DNA from: a virus
IMG/VR virus record: IMGVR_UViG_3300010339_000103
Location: 1 to 20,310 of that record
Reading direction: 5' to 3' (one strand)
Length of the DNA: 20,310 nucleotides
Shown here: piece after piece, positions 1-7,643 of the stretch
Layout of the letters: each line of letters begins with the position of its first letter
How positions within the stretch are numbered: position 1 is the first letter of the stretch
The notes under the pieces: generated by a model
What the model saw: the letters and a program-made list of their open reading frames with translations, nothing else
Databases searched by the model: none
What the model was told of the DNA's origin: nothing
Position numbers and translations under genes: made by a program

Positions 1-38
1 TCCTCCCGGCTCCACAAGAGCCGCAGCGGGTGACATAA

Positions 39-50
39 GTCGCATGCGAC
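39..50. repeat. 12-bp perfect palindrome
   Basis: The sequence GTCGCATGCGAC is its own reverse complement. It lies just upstream of a strong terminator and downstream of a short GC-rich hairpin (GGCTC at 8-12 with GAGCC at 18-22). It could be a protein-binding site or only a short RNA hairpin; nothing else in the sequence decides. Confidence 0.4.
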
Positions 51-55
51 CATCT

Positions 56-89
56 GACCTACTTTGGTGCCAGCCAGAGTAGGTCTTTT
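56..89 (+). terminator. Rho-independent terminator
   Basis: GACCTAC at 56-62 pairs with GTAGGTC at 79-85. The stem continues inward through TTTGG with CCAGA (one G.U pair), giving about 12 bp around a six-base loop, and it is followed directly by TTTT and then another T-rich stretch. This is a classic intrinsic terminator and probably ends the transcription unit that lies before the window. Confidence 0.8.
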
Positions 90-104
90 GATTTTGGAGT
101 CATT

Positions 105-203
105 ATGTGGATGCGGAATTGCCCGATCTGCCACCGGCTTCTGCTAAAGCGGCATCTTGCTGATATAGTTATTTGCTGGTGTAATTGGGTGTGGGGGAGC
201 TAG
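105..203 (+). CDS. Tiny Cys-rich protein (32 aa)
   Basis: This short ORF starts at ATG 105 behind a TTGGAGT ribosome binding site and ends in TAG, whose last base is the first base of the GTG start of the next gene. The product contains CPICH near residues 6-10 and CWC near residues 24-26. This resembles half of a zinc ribbon, although the spacing does not match a family I can name. The good ribosome binding site and the one-base stop/start overlap favour a real gene. It is short enough that it could instead be a leader ORF that couples translation to the glycosyltransferase. Function unknown. Confidence 0.5.
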   Translation: MWMRNCPICHRLLLKRHLADIVICWCNWVWGS

Positions 204-913
204 TGACTATTATCGTGCCATCGAAGTATCCTGATATTTTTCAGGACTGTCTAACCAGCATCAATCAATTTGCACCAAAGGAAAAAAAGACTTTAGTGAG
301 GGATGGGGAAGATATAACCCCGCCCGCTGGTTGGACATTGATCCAAGGAATTGAACCCTTTATTTACTCTCGTAACGTCAATCTGGGCATCAACGCTTGC
401 ACAGACAATGTGCTTTTGATGAACGATGATTGTTGTTTTACACATGAAAACACTGTGGAAGCAATGGAAAAAGTTTTAGAGGATTACCCGGATGTCGGAA
501 TTCTTTCGCCAAAGATATTGGGTGAGGTAGGAAATGTTAATCAATCGAATGTGAAATCTTCTATAGAGTATTCTGATTATCGGCTGGCGTTCGTGTGTGT
601 ATTGATACGCAGAGCAGTGATTGATAAAATTGGATTACTTGATGAACAATTTATTGATTACGGTTGGGATGACGATGATTATTGCCGCCGAGCACAGGAT
701 GCAGGGTTTAAGTTAGCTTGCACCGCAGACGTATCTGTGAAGCACGGACATGGCGAAAAAGGTTGCACAGCTTCATTCTCACGCACAGGTTATCGAGATA
801 ATCAAGGAATTTATAACAAGAAATGGGGACCACCCAAACGTATTCCGGGTAAATCGCCAACTTATCTTGATAAAAATTTATTAGTACAAGACTGGCGGAG
901 TATGTATCGATGA
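203..913 (+). CDS. Family 2-like glycosyltransferase
   Basis: The protein opens with VTIIVPSKYPD, the usual first beta strand of a GT-A fold transferase, and has LLMNDDC near residue 75, an acidic DXD-like sugar-nucleotide/metal site. Further on, LLDEQFIDYGWDDDDYCRRA is the conserved region of GT2 rhamnosyl- or galactosyl-type transferases that carries the catalytic acidic residues. The chosen start is GTG 203, placed behind GTGGGGGAG and overlapping the upstream stop codon. The in-frame TTG at 185 is possible but has no ribosome binding site. It is the first gene of a carbohydrate cassette and its stop overlaps the next start (ATGA at 910-913). The acceptor and donor sugars cannot be told from sequence. 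Confidence 0.85.
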   Translation: MTIIVPSKYPDIFQDCLTSINQFAPKEKKTLVRDGEDITPPAGWTLIQGIEPFIYSRNVNLGINACTDNVLLMNDDCCFTHENTVEAMEKVLEDYPDVGILSPKILGEVGNVNQSNVKSSIEYSDYRLAFVCVLIRRAVIDKIGLLDEQFIDYGWDDDDYCRRAQDAGFKLACTADVSVKHGHGEKGCTASFSRTGYRDNQGIYNKKWGPPKRIPGKSPTYLDKNLLVQDWRSMYR

Positions 914-1434
914 TTGCCGTTATTACGCCACACAAGCCCGGTAGAGAAAGTCTTCTTATAGAATGTATTGCCTCTGTGAGGGTCCAAACAGTTCCTCATA
1001 GTCATTTTATTGAAACGGATTCGCTTAGATTAGGTCCATCTATTCTTCGCAATGCTATGGTGAACGCCCTTCCTGTAGAATATGATTGGATTGCTTTTCT
1101 GGATGATGATGACCTATTTCTGCCGAATCATTTGGCAACATTGAGTGCTGTTTCCGAAAATGCCGATGTAGTTTACAGTTCCTGTCAATCGGGCATCGCA
1201 ACGGTTATTCGTAAATTTGATAGGGAATCCTTACGATACGGTAATTACATTGCAGTGACTTCCTTAGTACGACGTAGTATGTTTGAAAAAGTTGGCGGAT
1301 TTCCCGATTTGAAGAAATACGAGGACTGGCAACTCTGGAACAATATCGCAGACGCAGGGGGGCGGTTTATATTTATACCGGAGGTCACTTGGACATACCG
1401 CATCCAGAAGGACAGCCGAAACGCATCCTGTTAG
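910..1434 (+). CDS. Family 2-like glycosyltransferase, short
   Basis: A 174-residue GT-A type transferase. It begins MIAVITPHKPGR, has WIAFLDDDDLFLP near residues 60-72 (the DXD metal and nucleotide-sugar site), and then VGGFPDLKKYEDWQLW, where the ED matches the catalytic-base region of GT2 enzymes. It is compact compared with the usual 220-300 residues, but both key regions are present. The start overlaps the upstream stop (ATGA). The 3' end overlaps the next gene by 46 bases, and the ribosome binding site of that gene lies inside this one. The role is transfer of an activated sugar; the glycan target is not known. Confidence 0.82.
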   Translation: MIAVITPHKPGRESLLIECIASVRVQTVPHSHFIETDSLRLGPSILRNAMVNALPVEYDWIAFLDDDDLFLPNHLATLSAVSENADVVYSSCQSGIATVIRKFDRESLRYGNYIAVTSLVRRSMFEKVGGFPDLKKYEDWQLWNNIADAGGRFIFIPEVTWTYRIQKDSRNASC

Positions 1435-2096
1435 GAATTTTTTCGTGTCATAGATATCAATACATTACCAATGACCTAATGCAGGATTGGTTTACTCGTC
1501 CGGTGACTGATAGGTTATCAGGTATTCGTGATTCGTGGTTGAAAGACGTTACGTGTGATTACAAAGTGTTCAAGGGGAAGCCTTGCAGTCGGATTGAACC
1601 GTTACCCGATGAAGTTTTTCTTGATGCTTCCGACGATTATCATCATTCTTTCGAGAAGATCCGAGCATTGATCTCCTACGCCCTTGATGGCGGGTATGAT
1701 TATTTATTGAAAGTGGATGATGATGTGTACGTATACTGGGATCGTATTCTCAAGAATATCCCTACCGCTGATTATGTTGGTGGACCCGTTGGCACAGATT
1801 ATTGCTCGGGTATGACATACTGGCTTAGTAAACATGCGATGGAATTTCTTAGGAGCGCCCCAACTGGAAATTGGGCTGAGGATCGTTGGGTAGGTGAATC
1901 GTTGCGAAGGAAGGGTATCAATTGTTCCTTCGATGGTCGCTATCATATAGCCCATCAATCAAAGACGAATCAATATATCAGCGATGAGGAGTTGGCAAAG
2001 CCAAATGAGTATTTGTCAGTGCATAGTCTTTCTCCAGATCAAATGAGAGGGTATTATGCTAGTCGATCCAGCGGACATCCCGGTATACTTCAATAA
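1389..2096 (+). CDS. GT31-like (galactosyltransferase-type) protein
   Basis: The 235-residue product has RILLGIFSCHRY at the start and YDYLLKVDDDVYV near residues 103-115. The latter is the DDD motif typical of the beta-1,3-galactosyltransferase (GT31)/fringe group. YVGGPVG and later WAEDRWVGESL fit the conserved GGPxY and EDV regions of that group. The start is taken as TTG 1389 because GGAGG sits five bases upstream; there is no ATG candidate before the conserved strand. It overlaps its neighbours at both ends, so it belongs to one translated cassette. GT31-like enzymes are common in large viruses, less so in bacteria. The linkage specificity is not predictable. Confidence 0.75.
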   Translation: MDIPHPEGQPKRILLGIFSCHRYQYITNDLMQDWFTRPVTDRLSGIRDSWLKDVTCDYKVFKGKPCSRIEPLPDEVFLDASDDYHHSFEKIRALISYALDGGYDYLLKVDDDVYVYWDRILKNIPTADYVGGPVGTDYCSGMTYWLSKHAMEFLRSAPTGNWAEDRWVGESLRRKGINCSFDGRYHIAHQSKTNQYISDEELAKPNEYLSVHSLSPDQMRGYYASRSSGHPGILQ

Positions 2097-2730
2097 CTTC
2101 AATCGCCTCACAGCAATGCGGGAGATGATTGATTGGTTGCAGGATGCTGGTACGAAGAATATTGTTATTTTTGATAACGCTTCAACATATCCGCCGTTGA
2201 TGGAGTATTACAAAAATCTTCCTGAAGGCGTGAGTGTGAATTACCTCGGACAAAATTGCGGACCTTGGGCGTTCTGGGATAAGGGTTTTCACCTGCAACA
2301 GCGCACTCCGTATATCGTTACCGATCCAGATTTAATACCGGACATAAACTGTCCAAAAGATTTAATAAACCAGTTGCAATTGTTGTTGCACGATAATCCT
2401 TCATGTGGCAAAGTCGGCACGGGGCTTTTATTCCCTGGTCTTGTTCCCCCAGAGACATATGATCCCAAGGGTAAGTCTCGGTATGACGAGAATATGTACT
2501 GGACCCGTCGCCACAGTGCAAAAGCCTTTTATGCTCCGATTGATACGACGTTTGCATTGTATCCGGTAGGACCAGCGAAGCACGATTACGGGATTAACAA
2601 GAACAATTTACGGATGGATCGGCCCTATGTCGTGAAACATACTCCATCTTTTTATACGGGAATTCAACCCCCGGAAGAATTGTATTACATTGCTCACGTT
2701 AATCGGAAATGGTCCCATGTAGGTTGGTGA
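2056..2730 (+). CDS. GT2/GT-A-like glycosyltransferase
   Basis: The protein begins DIPVYFNNFNRLTAMREMID and then has IVIFDNASTYPPLMEYY, the pattern of GT2 transferases that start from a DNxS donor-binding strand. YIVTDPDLIPD near residues 94-104 supplies a D-P-D acidic motif in place of DXD. ATG 2056 follows GAGAGGG and lies inside the end of the previous gene (41-base overlap). It ends 8 bases before the ATG of the deacetylase. This resembles the transferases often found beside capsule or O-antigen genes. Substrate unknown. Confidence 0.75.
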   Translation: MLVDPADIPVYFNNFNRLTAMREMIDWLQDAGTKNIVIFDNASTYPPLMEYYKNLPEGVSVNYLGQNCGPWAFWDKGFHLQQRTPYIVTDPDLIPDINCPKDLINQLQLLLHDNPSCGKVGTGLLFPGLVPPETYDPKGKSRYDENMYWTRRHSAKAFYAPIDTTFALYPVGPAKHDYGINKNNLRMDRPYVVKHTPSFYTGIQPPEELYYIAHVNRKWSHVGW

Positions 2731-2738
2731 GGAGAGAT

Positions 2739-3323
2739 ATGGGTCGAAGGCTGGCATTGACATACGACGATGGTCCGAACACCCCATTTACTCTTGATTT
2801 GTTAGATGTTCTTGATAAGCATGGTGTGAAAGCTACCTTTTTCATGGTAGGCGGGTTTGTCCAGCTTCTACCAGATATAGCCCAGCAAGTTTCTAAAGCC
2901 GGACACCTAATTGGCAATCACACAATCACGCATCCGAAGTTGACGGAATTATCATTGCCCGAGATCCGAACAGAGATTGAAGGGTGCGAACACATCCTGA
3001 CAGAAGTTGTTGGAGAGCATTCAAAACTATTTCGTCCACCCTTTGTATTGATAAACTCACAGATAGAATCCATCGTCACTTCTCACGGATTGATTACGGT
3101 GATGTGGAAAGCCGCAGGCAGTGATTGGCGACTTAATGGCGTAGATTATATTGTAAACAAAGTGCATACGGAGTTGGCGGGTGGCGGCGGAATTATTTTG
3201 ATGCACGATGGCGGACATCTTGGTATTGGTGCTCCCCGGTTCGACACAGTGCGCTCAACAGATATTATGATTGCTCGGTATAAGAGCGAAGGATATGAGT
3301 TTGTATCTCCCCTGGAGGTGTGA
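2739..3323 (+). CDS. Polysaccharide deacetylase (NodB domain)
   Basis: A 194-residue NodB-homology (carbohydrate esterase 4) enzyme that would remove N- or O-acetyl groups from a polysaccharide. The five family motifs are visible: TYDDGPN at residues 8-14 (the base and a metal Asp), GNHTITHP at 59-66 (the two metal His residues 61 and 65), FRPPF, the SDWR region, and ILMHDGG with the second catalytic His. ATG 2739 is chosen because GAGGAGAG lies directly upstream; an in-frame start 30 bases earlier has no such site. No signal peptide is visible, so it would act inside the infected cell or as a virion part. It ends one base before the next start and sits inside the glycosyltransferase cassette. 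Confidence 0.92.
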   Translation: MGRRLALTYDDGPNTPFTLDLLDVLDKHGVKATFFMVGGFVQLLPDIAQQVSKAGHLIGNHTITHPKLTELSLPEIRTEIEGCEHILTEVVGEHSKLFRPPFVLINSQIESIVTSHGLITVMWKAAGSDWRLNGVDYIVNKVHTELAGGGGIILMHDGGHLGIGAPRFDTVRSTDIMIARYKSEGYEFVSPLEV

Positions 3324-3324
3324 G

Positions 3325-4047
3325 ATGCCAATGGAATTGTTGACTGAAAGACTGAACGCCCACCAGAAAGAAATTTGCCAGAATACTATTAGCCCTAATA
3401 CATTTTTTATGTTAGTAGCCAATGCGCTGGTATCTCAAGAATCATTATCTTTAGTTCGTATGGGGGACGGCGAGAAGTATCTTTTTCAACACGCACAGAA
3501 GGGGCTGCCTGAAGTTACGATTAAACCACCTAACTCACCGTTTAATGAACAGTGGCTTAGGGGTCTTGGATGCTATGATATCCCAAATGGAGAATTGATA
3601 CGTCGGCTAAAAATCGCTGCAGAAGATTCCACATATTATGCCCCAAACATTATGGGTATCCAGATGGAGAGTTTTAGTGTAGCGGATTTGTTTACCGCCA
3701 GAAAGCGATATATAGATAATTGGTTTGTGCGAACGTGGAGTAGGAAATTGCAGGATCAATTGTTTTATCAAGCCAGACAAGTACTCTTTATCAATGGTGA
3801 CAAAAACGCCAACATTACTTTTACGAAACGCATTCATGCCCTTGGGTTAATGACGGACTGCATCGAGATGACTTCGTGGCAGCAAGCCGATTCTGTTATC
3901 ATGCAAGCAAAAAGTAATATATGTCCATTGGTTTTATTTGCAGGCGGACCGGCTAATAAACACATAGCTCCAGCAATTGCTACTACGGGATGTCGCCCGA
4001 AAGTTGTTCTTGATCTTGGTCATGCCGCAGCGATGGAATGGTTATGA
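3325..4047 (+). CDS. GT-D fold/DUF1792-like glycosyltransferase
   Basis: The segment LSLVRMGDGEKYLF at residues 41-54 is the signature of the DUF1792/GT-D glycosyltransferase domain, whose R-x-GDGE region forms the DXE-type metal and sugar-nucleotide site. The later VLFINGDKNAN and LVLFAGGPANKHIAPAI segments fit the C-terminal half of that domain, where GGPA precedes the last helix. Length (240 residues) is close to a single domain. The start is ATG 3325, behind CTGGAGGTG and two bases after the deacetylase stop. Its TGA overlaps the ATG of the pyruvyl transferase (ATGA). In bacteria this domain works on O-linked glycans of serine-rich adhesins or in capsule clusters; the target here is unknown. 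Confidence 0.75.
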   Translation: MPMELLTERLNAHQKEICQNTISPNTFFMLVANALVSQESLSLVRMGDGEKYLFQHAQKGLPEVTIKPPNSPFNEQWLRGLGCYDIPNGELIRRLKIAAEDSTYYAPNIMGIQMESFSVADLFTARKRYIDNWFVRTWSRKLQDQLFYQARQVLFINGDKNANITFTKRIHALGLMTDCIEMTSWQQADSVIMQAKSNICPLVLFAGGPANKHIAPAIATTGCRPKVVLDLGHAAAMEWL

Positions 4048-4808
4048 ATGCTTTTTGGTTTGTTGGTGATAATCCCTTAAATGAAAATAATTGGGGGGAT
4101 GCATTTAATCCGTTTCTATTTAAAACCTTATATGACATTGAATTAAGGAGAGTACCTCCGCCGACCACCAGTTTGATTTGTGTTGGCTCAATTTTGGAAA
4201 CAGTGACTCCCGAATTCAAAGGTCATATACTCGGGTCGGGCTTCATACATCGGGAGTCTCGACGAGATTTGAGTGCCGCCGTAGTGCATCTGCTGCGGGG
4301 GCGGTTGACTAAAGAACATTGCACTGGAATATTGGACGATATTCCGCTAGGCGACCCCGGACTTCTGGCGTATTTGTTCGCAAAGCCGACGAAGAAAAAA
4401 TTCCGTTACGGGATTATTCCACACTATGCCGACAAAACTTCCGCACAGGTTACCGAGTTAAGCCCGGATGTACTGAATATAGATGTACAATCAGGTGTCC
4501 AAGAGGTGATTGACGCCGCATCGCAATGTGAGAATTTAATATCTAGCTCTTTACATGGGTTGATACTGGCGGATTCGCTTGATATACCAAATTGTTGGGT
4601 GAAGTTGAGCGATAATCTGACAGGAGGCAATTTCAAGTTTGAGGATTACTATTCCATTTATGACGAATGTCCAGTTGTAGTAACATCCATTAAAGAAGCC
4701 TTCAATTGCTGCCAGACTAGGAATACATACAGGGTAAAGGAAACAATTCTGAAAGCGATGAACAAGTTTGTCGGTCTGGGGTGGAGTTACGCTCAAACGT
4801 ATAGGTAA
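4044..4808 (+). CDS. Polysaccharide pyruvyl transferase-like protein
   Basis: The protein has the layout of the PS_pyruv_trans (CsaB/WcaK) family. It starts with a FVGDNPLNENNWGDAFNPFL strand, has LICVGSILE and GSGFIH in the first half, and LISSSLHGLILADSL near residues 168-182, which is the family's conserved SxRxHG-like region. Members transfer pyruvate from phosphoenolpyruvate to a sugar as a ketal or form a related GT-B-like scaffold. The start at ATG 4044 makes an ATGA overlap with the upstream stop; an in-frame ATG at 4038 is also possible. It is separated from the next gene by three bases. Within the cassette it would add an acidic decoration to the glycan. Confidence 0.8.
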   Translation: MNAFWFVGDNPLNENNWGDAFNPFLFKTLYDIELRRVPPPTTSLICVGSILETVTPEFKGHILGSGFIHRESRRDLSAAVVHLLRGRLTKEHCTGILDDIPLGDPGLLAYLFAKPTKKKFRYGIIPHYADKTSAQVTELSPDVLNIDVQSGVQEVIDAASQCENLISSSLHGLILADSLDIPNCWVKLSDNLTGGNFKFEDYYSIYDECPVVVTSIKEAFNCCQTRNTYRVKETILKAMNKFVGLGWSYAQTYR

Positions 4809-4811
4809 CCT

Positions 4812-5531
4812 ATGGACATCATGCAAAGTTTTTGGTCCGGGTCAAAGTTGGGGATTGTGGGTCGGTTATGTTGCGCTTCATATATAGCGAATGGCCATGA
4901 ATTCCATCTTTATACTTACGGCCCAATAGAGGATGCCCCCATAGGTGTTATCATTAAAGATGCTAACGAGATTGTTCCTCAATCAGACCTCGCTCGATTC
5001 AAACTTGCAGCGCAATTTTCTGATTGGTTTAAATACCATTTATTGTTTAATCGGGGTAACTGGTGGGTTGATATGGATACAGTCTGTTTGCGCCCATTTG
5101 ATTTCTTGGATGAAACTATATTCGTAGAGGAGCGACTTGATAAAAACCGTCCAGACTACATTAACGCAGATTTTTGTAAAGCCCCAAAGGGTTCCCCTGT
5201 CATGGCTTGGTGTATAGCTCAAGTCAAGGAAAAAAGTAATCCGGCAGGGAATTGGCATGAACTGAAAGATTATTGCGAACTCGGTCCCTGGCTACAGACT
5301 GCAGCAGTGCGACATTTTGGTATTTGCCCGCAGTCGTATTATAAGTTTTTTAACCCAGCCCATGTAACACCGTCTAATCCGGAATGGTTGTGGTTTAATG
5401 GAGTGGTTCAACTTCCGCCGGATATTTATGGTGTTCATTTTTGGCGATGCAATCGTCAGGAAGCAGATTGGAAAGGCGCTGATAATTCAATTTTTGAACA
5501 GTTGAGGCGCAGATATGCGGTATATCGTTAA
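4812..5531 (+). CDS. GT32-like glycosyltransferase
   Basis: The key region is FSDWFKYHLLFNRGNWWVDMD ending at residue 89, the standard DXD region of GT32 (capsular polysaccharide synthesis / mannosyltransferase Och1-like) enzymes, with Asp87 and Asp89 as metal ligands. Upstream, the HEFHLYTYGP segment matches the family's N-terminal strand; downstream, GPWLQTAAVR and YGVHFWR correspond to the conserved GP and HxW/HHW positions that close the active site. The full 239-residue length is typical. It is the last enzyme of the cassette, and its 3' end overlaps a small membrane-protein gene by 17 bases. Confidence 0.88.
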   Translation: MDIMQSFWSGSKLGIVGRLCCASYIANGHEFHLYTYGPIEDAPIGVIIKDANEIVPQSDLARFKLAAQFSDWFKYHLLFNRGNWWVDMDTVCLRPFDFLDETIFVEERLDKNRPDYINADFCKAPKGSPVMAWCIAQVKEKSNPAGNWHELKDYCELGPWLQTAAVRHFGICPQSYYKFFNPAHVTPSNPEWLWFNGVVQLPPDIYGVHFWRCNRQEADWKGADNSIFEQLRRRYAVYR

Positions 5532-5655
5532 CAATCCGAACATACCCCCCGGACCGATTCGGTGGATTTGGGAATTGGAAAAACTCGCTTTGAAAATTTT
5601 AGGAGTTATTGCGACGATTGTTTTATTGATTGTTCTGATTGTGAAATTATGTTAG
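5515..5655 (+). CDS. Small single-span membrane protein (46 aa)
   Basis: ATG 5515 follows GTTGAGGCGC, a fair ribosome binding site, inside the end of the GT32 gene. The product has a proline-rich N-terminus (NNPNIPPGP) and then a continuous hydrophobic segment, roughly residues 24-44 (LALKILGVIATIVLLIVLI), which predicts one membrane helix. Its stop codon overlaps the ATG of the next short gene. It resembles no family I can name. An overlapping reading frame from GTG 5562 is longer but reads as Cys/Asp-rich nonsense until it reaches the next gene's start. Confidence 0.55.
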   Translation: MRYIVNNPNIPPGPIRWIWELEKLALKILGVIATIVLLIVLIVKLC

Positions 5656-5816
5656 TATTTAATCAAGACCCCAAAGAACTAAACGGTCTTACGCCCGAAG
5701 AGTACGAGGCGGGGGTGCGATGGATGCCCGGATTTCCGATAGGGTTTCATAGAGTTTCGTACTCCACAGGACCGGCACTCCCGGTAGAAAAGGAAAAGGA
5801 AATATGCCAGCAATAA
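5649..5816 (+). CDS. Hypothetical protein (55 aa)
   Basis: ATG 5649 lies within the TTATGTTAG end of the preceding membrane-protein gene, so translation is probably coupled to it; the ribosome binding site is weak. The product contains LNGLTPEEYEAGVRWMPGFPIGFHRV and is otherwise featureless. It overlaps the next gene by 13 bases. A start at GTG 5562 would give 84 residues. Function unknown. Confidence 0.55.
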   Translation: MLVFNQDPKELNGLTPEEYEAGVRWMPGFPIGFHRVSYSTGPALPVEKEKEICQQ

Positions 5817-6301
5817 TCAGTAAGAACGCAAACACTAAGGGCAGCGGCTTGACTTTGGGCACTCCCTATGATTCAGGAAATATTCTCGGACACGTCCAAC
5901 CCGGTGGTTTTGGAGCTAAGTTGGTGAATAGTGCACAGCCGAGTGCAACTACTCGTGCTTGTGACGCTACCGCAGGTCAACCCGGAAATTATCTCGAAGG
6001 ATCAAATCAAAACGAAGAAGGTTCCGGCTATATCTCGGTTACCGCACTTAGCTATAACTCGGGAACGGGTGTGCTTACGGTAACAGTTGCAAATAAATTT
6101 TCGGTAGGCCAGAATGTTCAGTTCAATGGCTTTGCTGCGGGTGGAATAAATATCAATCGAGTTAATGCAGTGATTCTTACTTGTAGCACTTCGCAATTTA
6201 CGTGTAAGGTCGGTACGGGTCTTACTATTAGTACAGATACTGGTAAAGTAATCTATACTAATTTTTCACAAAGTTCAGGTTTGTCTTTAGGTCGCGAGTA
6301 A
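5804..6301 (+). CDS. Probable small virion/structural protein
   Basis: The 165-residue product is rich in Gly, Ser, Thr, Asn and Val. From about residue 76 it has alternating strands such as ISVTALSYNSGTGVLTVTV followed by GQNVQFNGF, the look of a beta-sandwich found in phage decoration or fibre proteins. It has no membrane segment. ATG 5804 follows AAAAGGAAAAGGAAAT. The composition and the phage context suggest a virion component, but I do not recognise a family and a stand-alone role is equally possible. Confidence 0.6.
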   Translation: MPAIISKNANTKGSGLTLGTPYDSGNILGHVQPGGFGAKLVNSAQPSATTRACDATAGQPGNYLEGSNQNEEGSGYISVTALSYNSGTGVLTVTVANKFSVGQNVQFNGFAAGGININRVNAVILTCSTSQFTCKVGTGLTISTDTGKVIYTNFSQSSGLSLGRE

Positions 6302-6371
6302 ATCTTAGGGGGCATTCGAAAAAGTTGCTTTGCATCCTTGCTCGCTTGCCCAGTTTTTTTTTGGAGGGGAT

Positions 6372-6785
6372 ATGCCCACAGTTTGGATTAAAAAAACTCA
6401 ACTGGACTATTTTCGCAGACAGGCACGGGACAACCAAAAAGAAATTCAAGCGGTTCTCGTAGGGGAAGTAACAAGCTCCGACAAGATTGTAGTAAAGCAG
6501 ATCGTTCATCCGAAAGAGTACGCCAGCCAAGCCTATAGTTATGTACAATGGTGGGCTGACGAATATGCAAGAGTGGCAGAACAAGCCGCTAAAAAAGGAT
6601 GGAGAATCATCGGAGACATTCACTCGCACCCGAATTGGGACGCAGTGTTAAGTCCGGATGACCACCGGAATCATCTTGCCGAAGGATACCGAATTTCGGG
6701 AATCTGTTCGACGCAAGGAAGAAAAACACGGGTGCGATTTTGGCTTGCGGAAAGTTGCCTGCCAGTTAATATCGAATACGTGTAA
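6372..6785 (+). CDS. JAB/MPN-domain metalloprotease-like protein
   Basis: This 137-residue protein carries the full JAMM signature: HSHPNWDAVLSPDD at residues 84-97 fits H-x-H-x7-S-x2-D, with His84, His86 and Asp97 as zinc ligands. A Glu near residue 36 (VLVGEV) is the likely catalytic acid. Such domains cleave isopeptide or peptide bonds. In phages they occur as tail-assembly proteins (often fused to NlpC/P60) and as stand-alone proteins. ATG 6372 is chosen because GGAGGGG lies just upstream; an in-frame start 42 bases earlier has no such site. Neighbouring small genes give no clear partner. Substrate unknown. Confidence 0.85.
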   Translation: MPTVWIKKTQLDYFRRQARDNQKEIQAVLVGEVTSSDKIVVKQIVHPKEYASQAYSYVQWWADEYARVAEQAAKKGWRIIGDIHSHPNWDAVLSPDDHRNHLAEGYRISGICSTQGRKTRVRFWLAESCLPVNIEYV

Positions 6786-6788
6786 TTA

Positions 6789-6810
6789 AGAAAAAGTATA
6801 CGCTTTTTCT
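6789..6810 (+). terminator. A/T hairpin, possible weak terminator
   Basis: AGAAAAAG at 6789-6796 pairs with CTTTTTCT at 6803-6810 around a six-base loop. The stem is A/T rich and the T-run is inside the stem, so it could act as a terminator on either strand or simply as a spacer hairpin. It lies between the protease-like gene and the next small gene. Confidence 0.4.
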
Positions 6811-6837
6811 AAATGGAGTCATACTTCGGGAGGGGAT

Positions 6838-7095
6838 ATGGCACGACGCAGAAAATATCAAAGTGCTGATTTTGTTGCAGGTGCATATAAAAAAATCGCT
6901 TTAAATAAAGACGGTTTTAATGCCCCGCAACTTATGCAGATGCGAATGGCAGCGGATCGACTTGCTTTGATGGATGAGATTTTTAAGCCAGATCAGATTT
7001 TAGACCCCCCACCTATTCCGGCGGAAACACCATTGTCCGCCGCAGATCAGTTGTTAGAGAGTATGCGTAAGGGGGATAAAAATGCAACTGCTTAA
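6838..7095 (+). CDS. Hypothetical protein (85 aa)
   Basis: ATG 6838 follows CGGGAGGGGAT, a strong ribosome binding site. The product starts with a basic MARRRKY and is mostly helical in composition, with a Pro-rich stretch (LDPPPIPAETP) near residue 60. It overlaps the following gene by 14 bases. I recognise no family. The position shortly before the terminase would allow a small terminase or head-associated role, but no DNA-binding helix-turn-helix is evident. Confidence 0.6.
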   Translation: MARRRKYQSADFVAGAYKKIALNKDGFNAPQLMQMRMAADRLALMDEIFKPDQILDPPPIPAETPLSAADQLLESMRKGDKNATA

Positions 7096-7291
7096 AGTCG
7101 CCTCACAGAAACATGCACAAGATTTTGCAAAGAAATGGCAATATAAAAAGCTTTACCACGTATTCGATGACATTCACCTAATTTTTGCCGCAGACTTCGC
7201 AAATATGATCGTGACTTCGTTCGTGGAAACCCAGATGAAGAAAGCTGCAGAAGCGGCAAAACCAAAAGTTGTACTTACGGAGGAGGAGTGA
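7082..7291 (+). CDS. Hypothetical protein (69 aa)
   Basis: The start ATG 7082 lies inside the preceding gene and follows AAGGGGGAT. The 69-residue product is probably helical, with many Lys and Ala residues and an acidic C-terminus (VVLTEEE). Its TGA overlaps the next ATG by one base (TGATG). No known domain is recognised. Confidence 0.6.
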   Translation: MQLLKVASQKHAQDFAKKWQYKKLYHVFDDIHLIFAADFANMIVTSFVETQMKKAAEAAKPKVVLTEEE

Positions 7292-7446
7292 TGACAGAAA
7301 ATCAGCAAAAAGCCTTTAAGATTTTGATTAATTCCAAAGAACTTTATGAATCTTGTTCCCCTTGTCCAGACGGCATTGTAAGAATACACGATCTACCGGC
7401 TGATGGCGATGTTTATGAGATTACCATTCGTAAGGTGAAACAATGA
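7291..7446 (+). CDS. Hypothetical protein (51 aa)
   Basis: The ATG shares a base with the upstream TGA and has GGAGGAG directly before it, one of the best ribosome binding sites in the window. The product contains SCSPCPDG around residues 21-28 and a C-terminal beta-like stretch (DGDVYEITIRKV). No family is recognised. The ATGA at its end is shared with the next start. Confidence 0.6.
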   Translation: MTENQQKAFKILINSKELYESCSPCPDGIVRIHDLPADGDVYEITIRKVKQ

Positions 7447-7592
7447 ATGGATGTCAGTATCATTTAAAGAGGTTCTCAGCGCCCGCAAGCCAGAATACAG
7501 ACCAGATTACTTGGGACTACGCCTTTCTCACTAAAGCCGAATTCCTAGAGAAATACGGACAAAAAATTTTTGATAAATTGTCGTCTAGTTAA
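7443..7592 (+). CDS. Hypothetical protein (49 aa)
   Basis: The start codon overlaps the previous stop (ATGA), suggesting translational coupling, since no strong ribosome binding site precedes it. The 49-residue product has FLTKAEFLEKYGQKIFDKL near its C-terminus and shows no transmembrane segment or known motif. It is followed by a probable terminator. Confidence 0.5.
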   Translation: MNGCQYHLKRFSAPASQNTDQITWDYAFLTKAEFLEKYGQKIFDKLSSS

Positions 7593-7600
7593 CGGCAGCG

Positions 7601-7630
7601 GGGGGTGCCTTCAACACCACCCATTCTTTT
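7601..7630 (+). terminator. Probable intrinsic terminator
   Basis: GGGGGTG at 7601-7607 pairs with CACC and CCC at 7615-7622 (one bulged A) around CCTTCAA and is followed by ATTCTTTT. It separates the run of small genes from the phosphatase gene. The T-tract is imperfect, so termination may be partial. Confidence 0.5.
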
Positions 7631-7643
7631 AGGAGATTAATAC

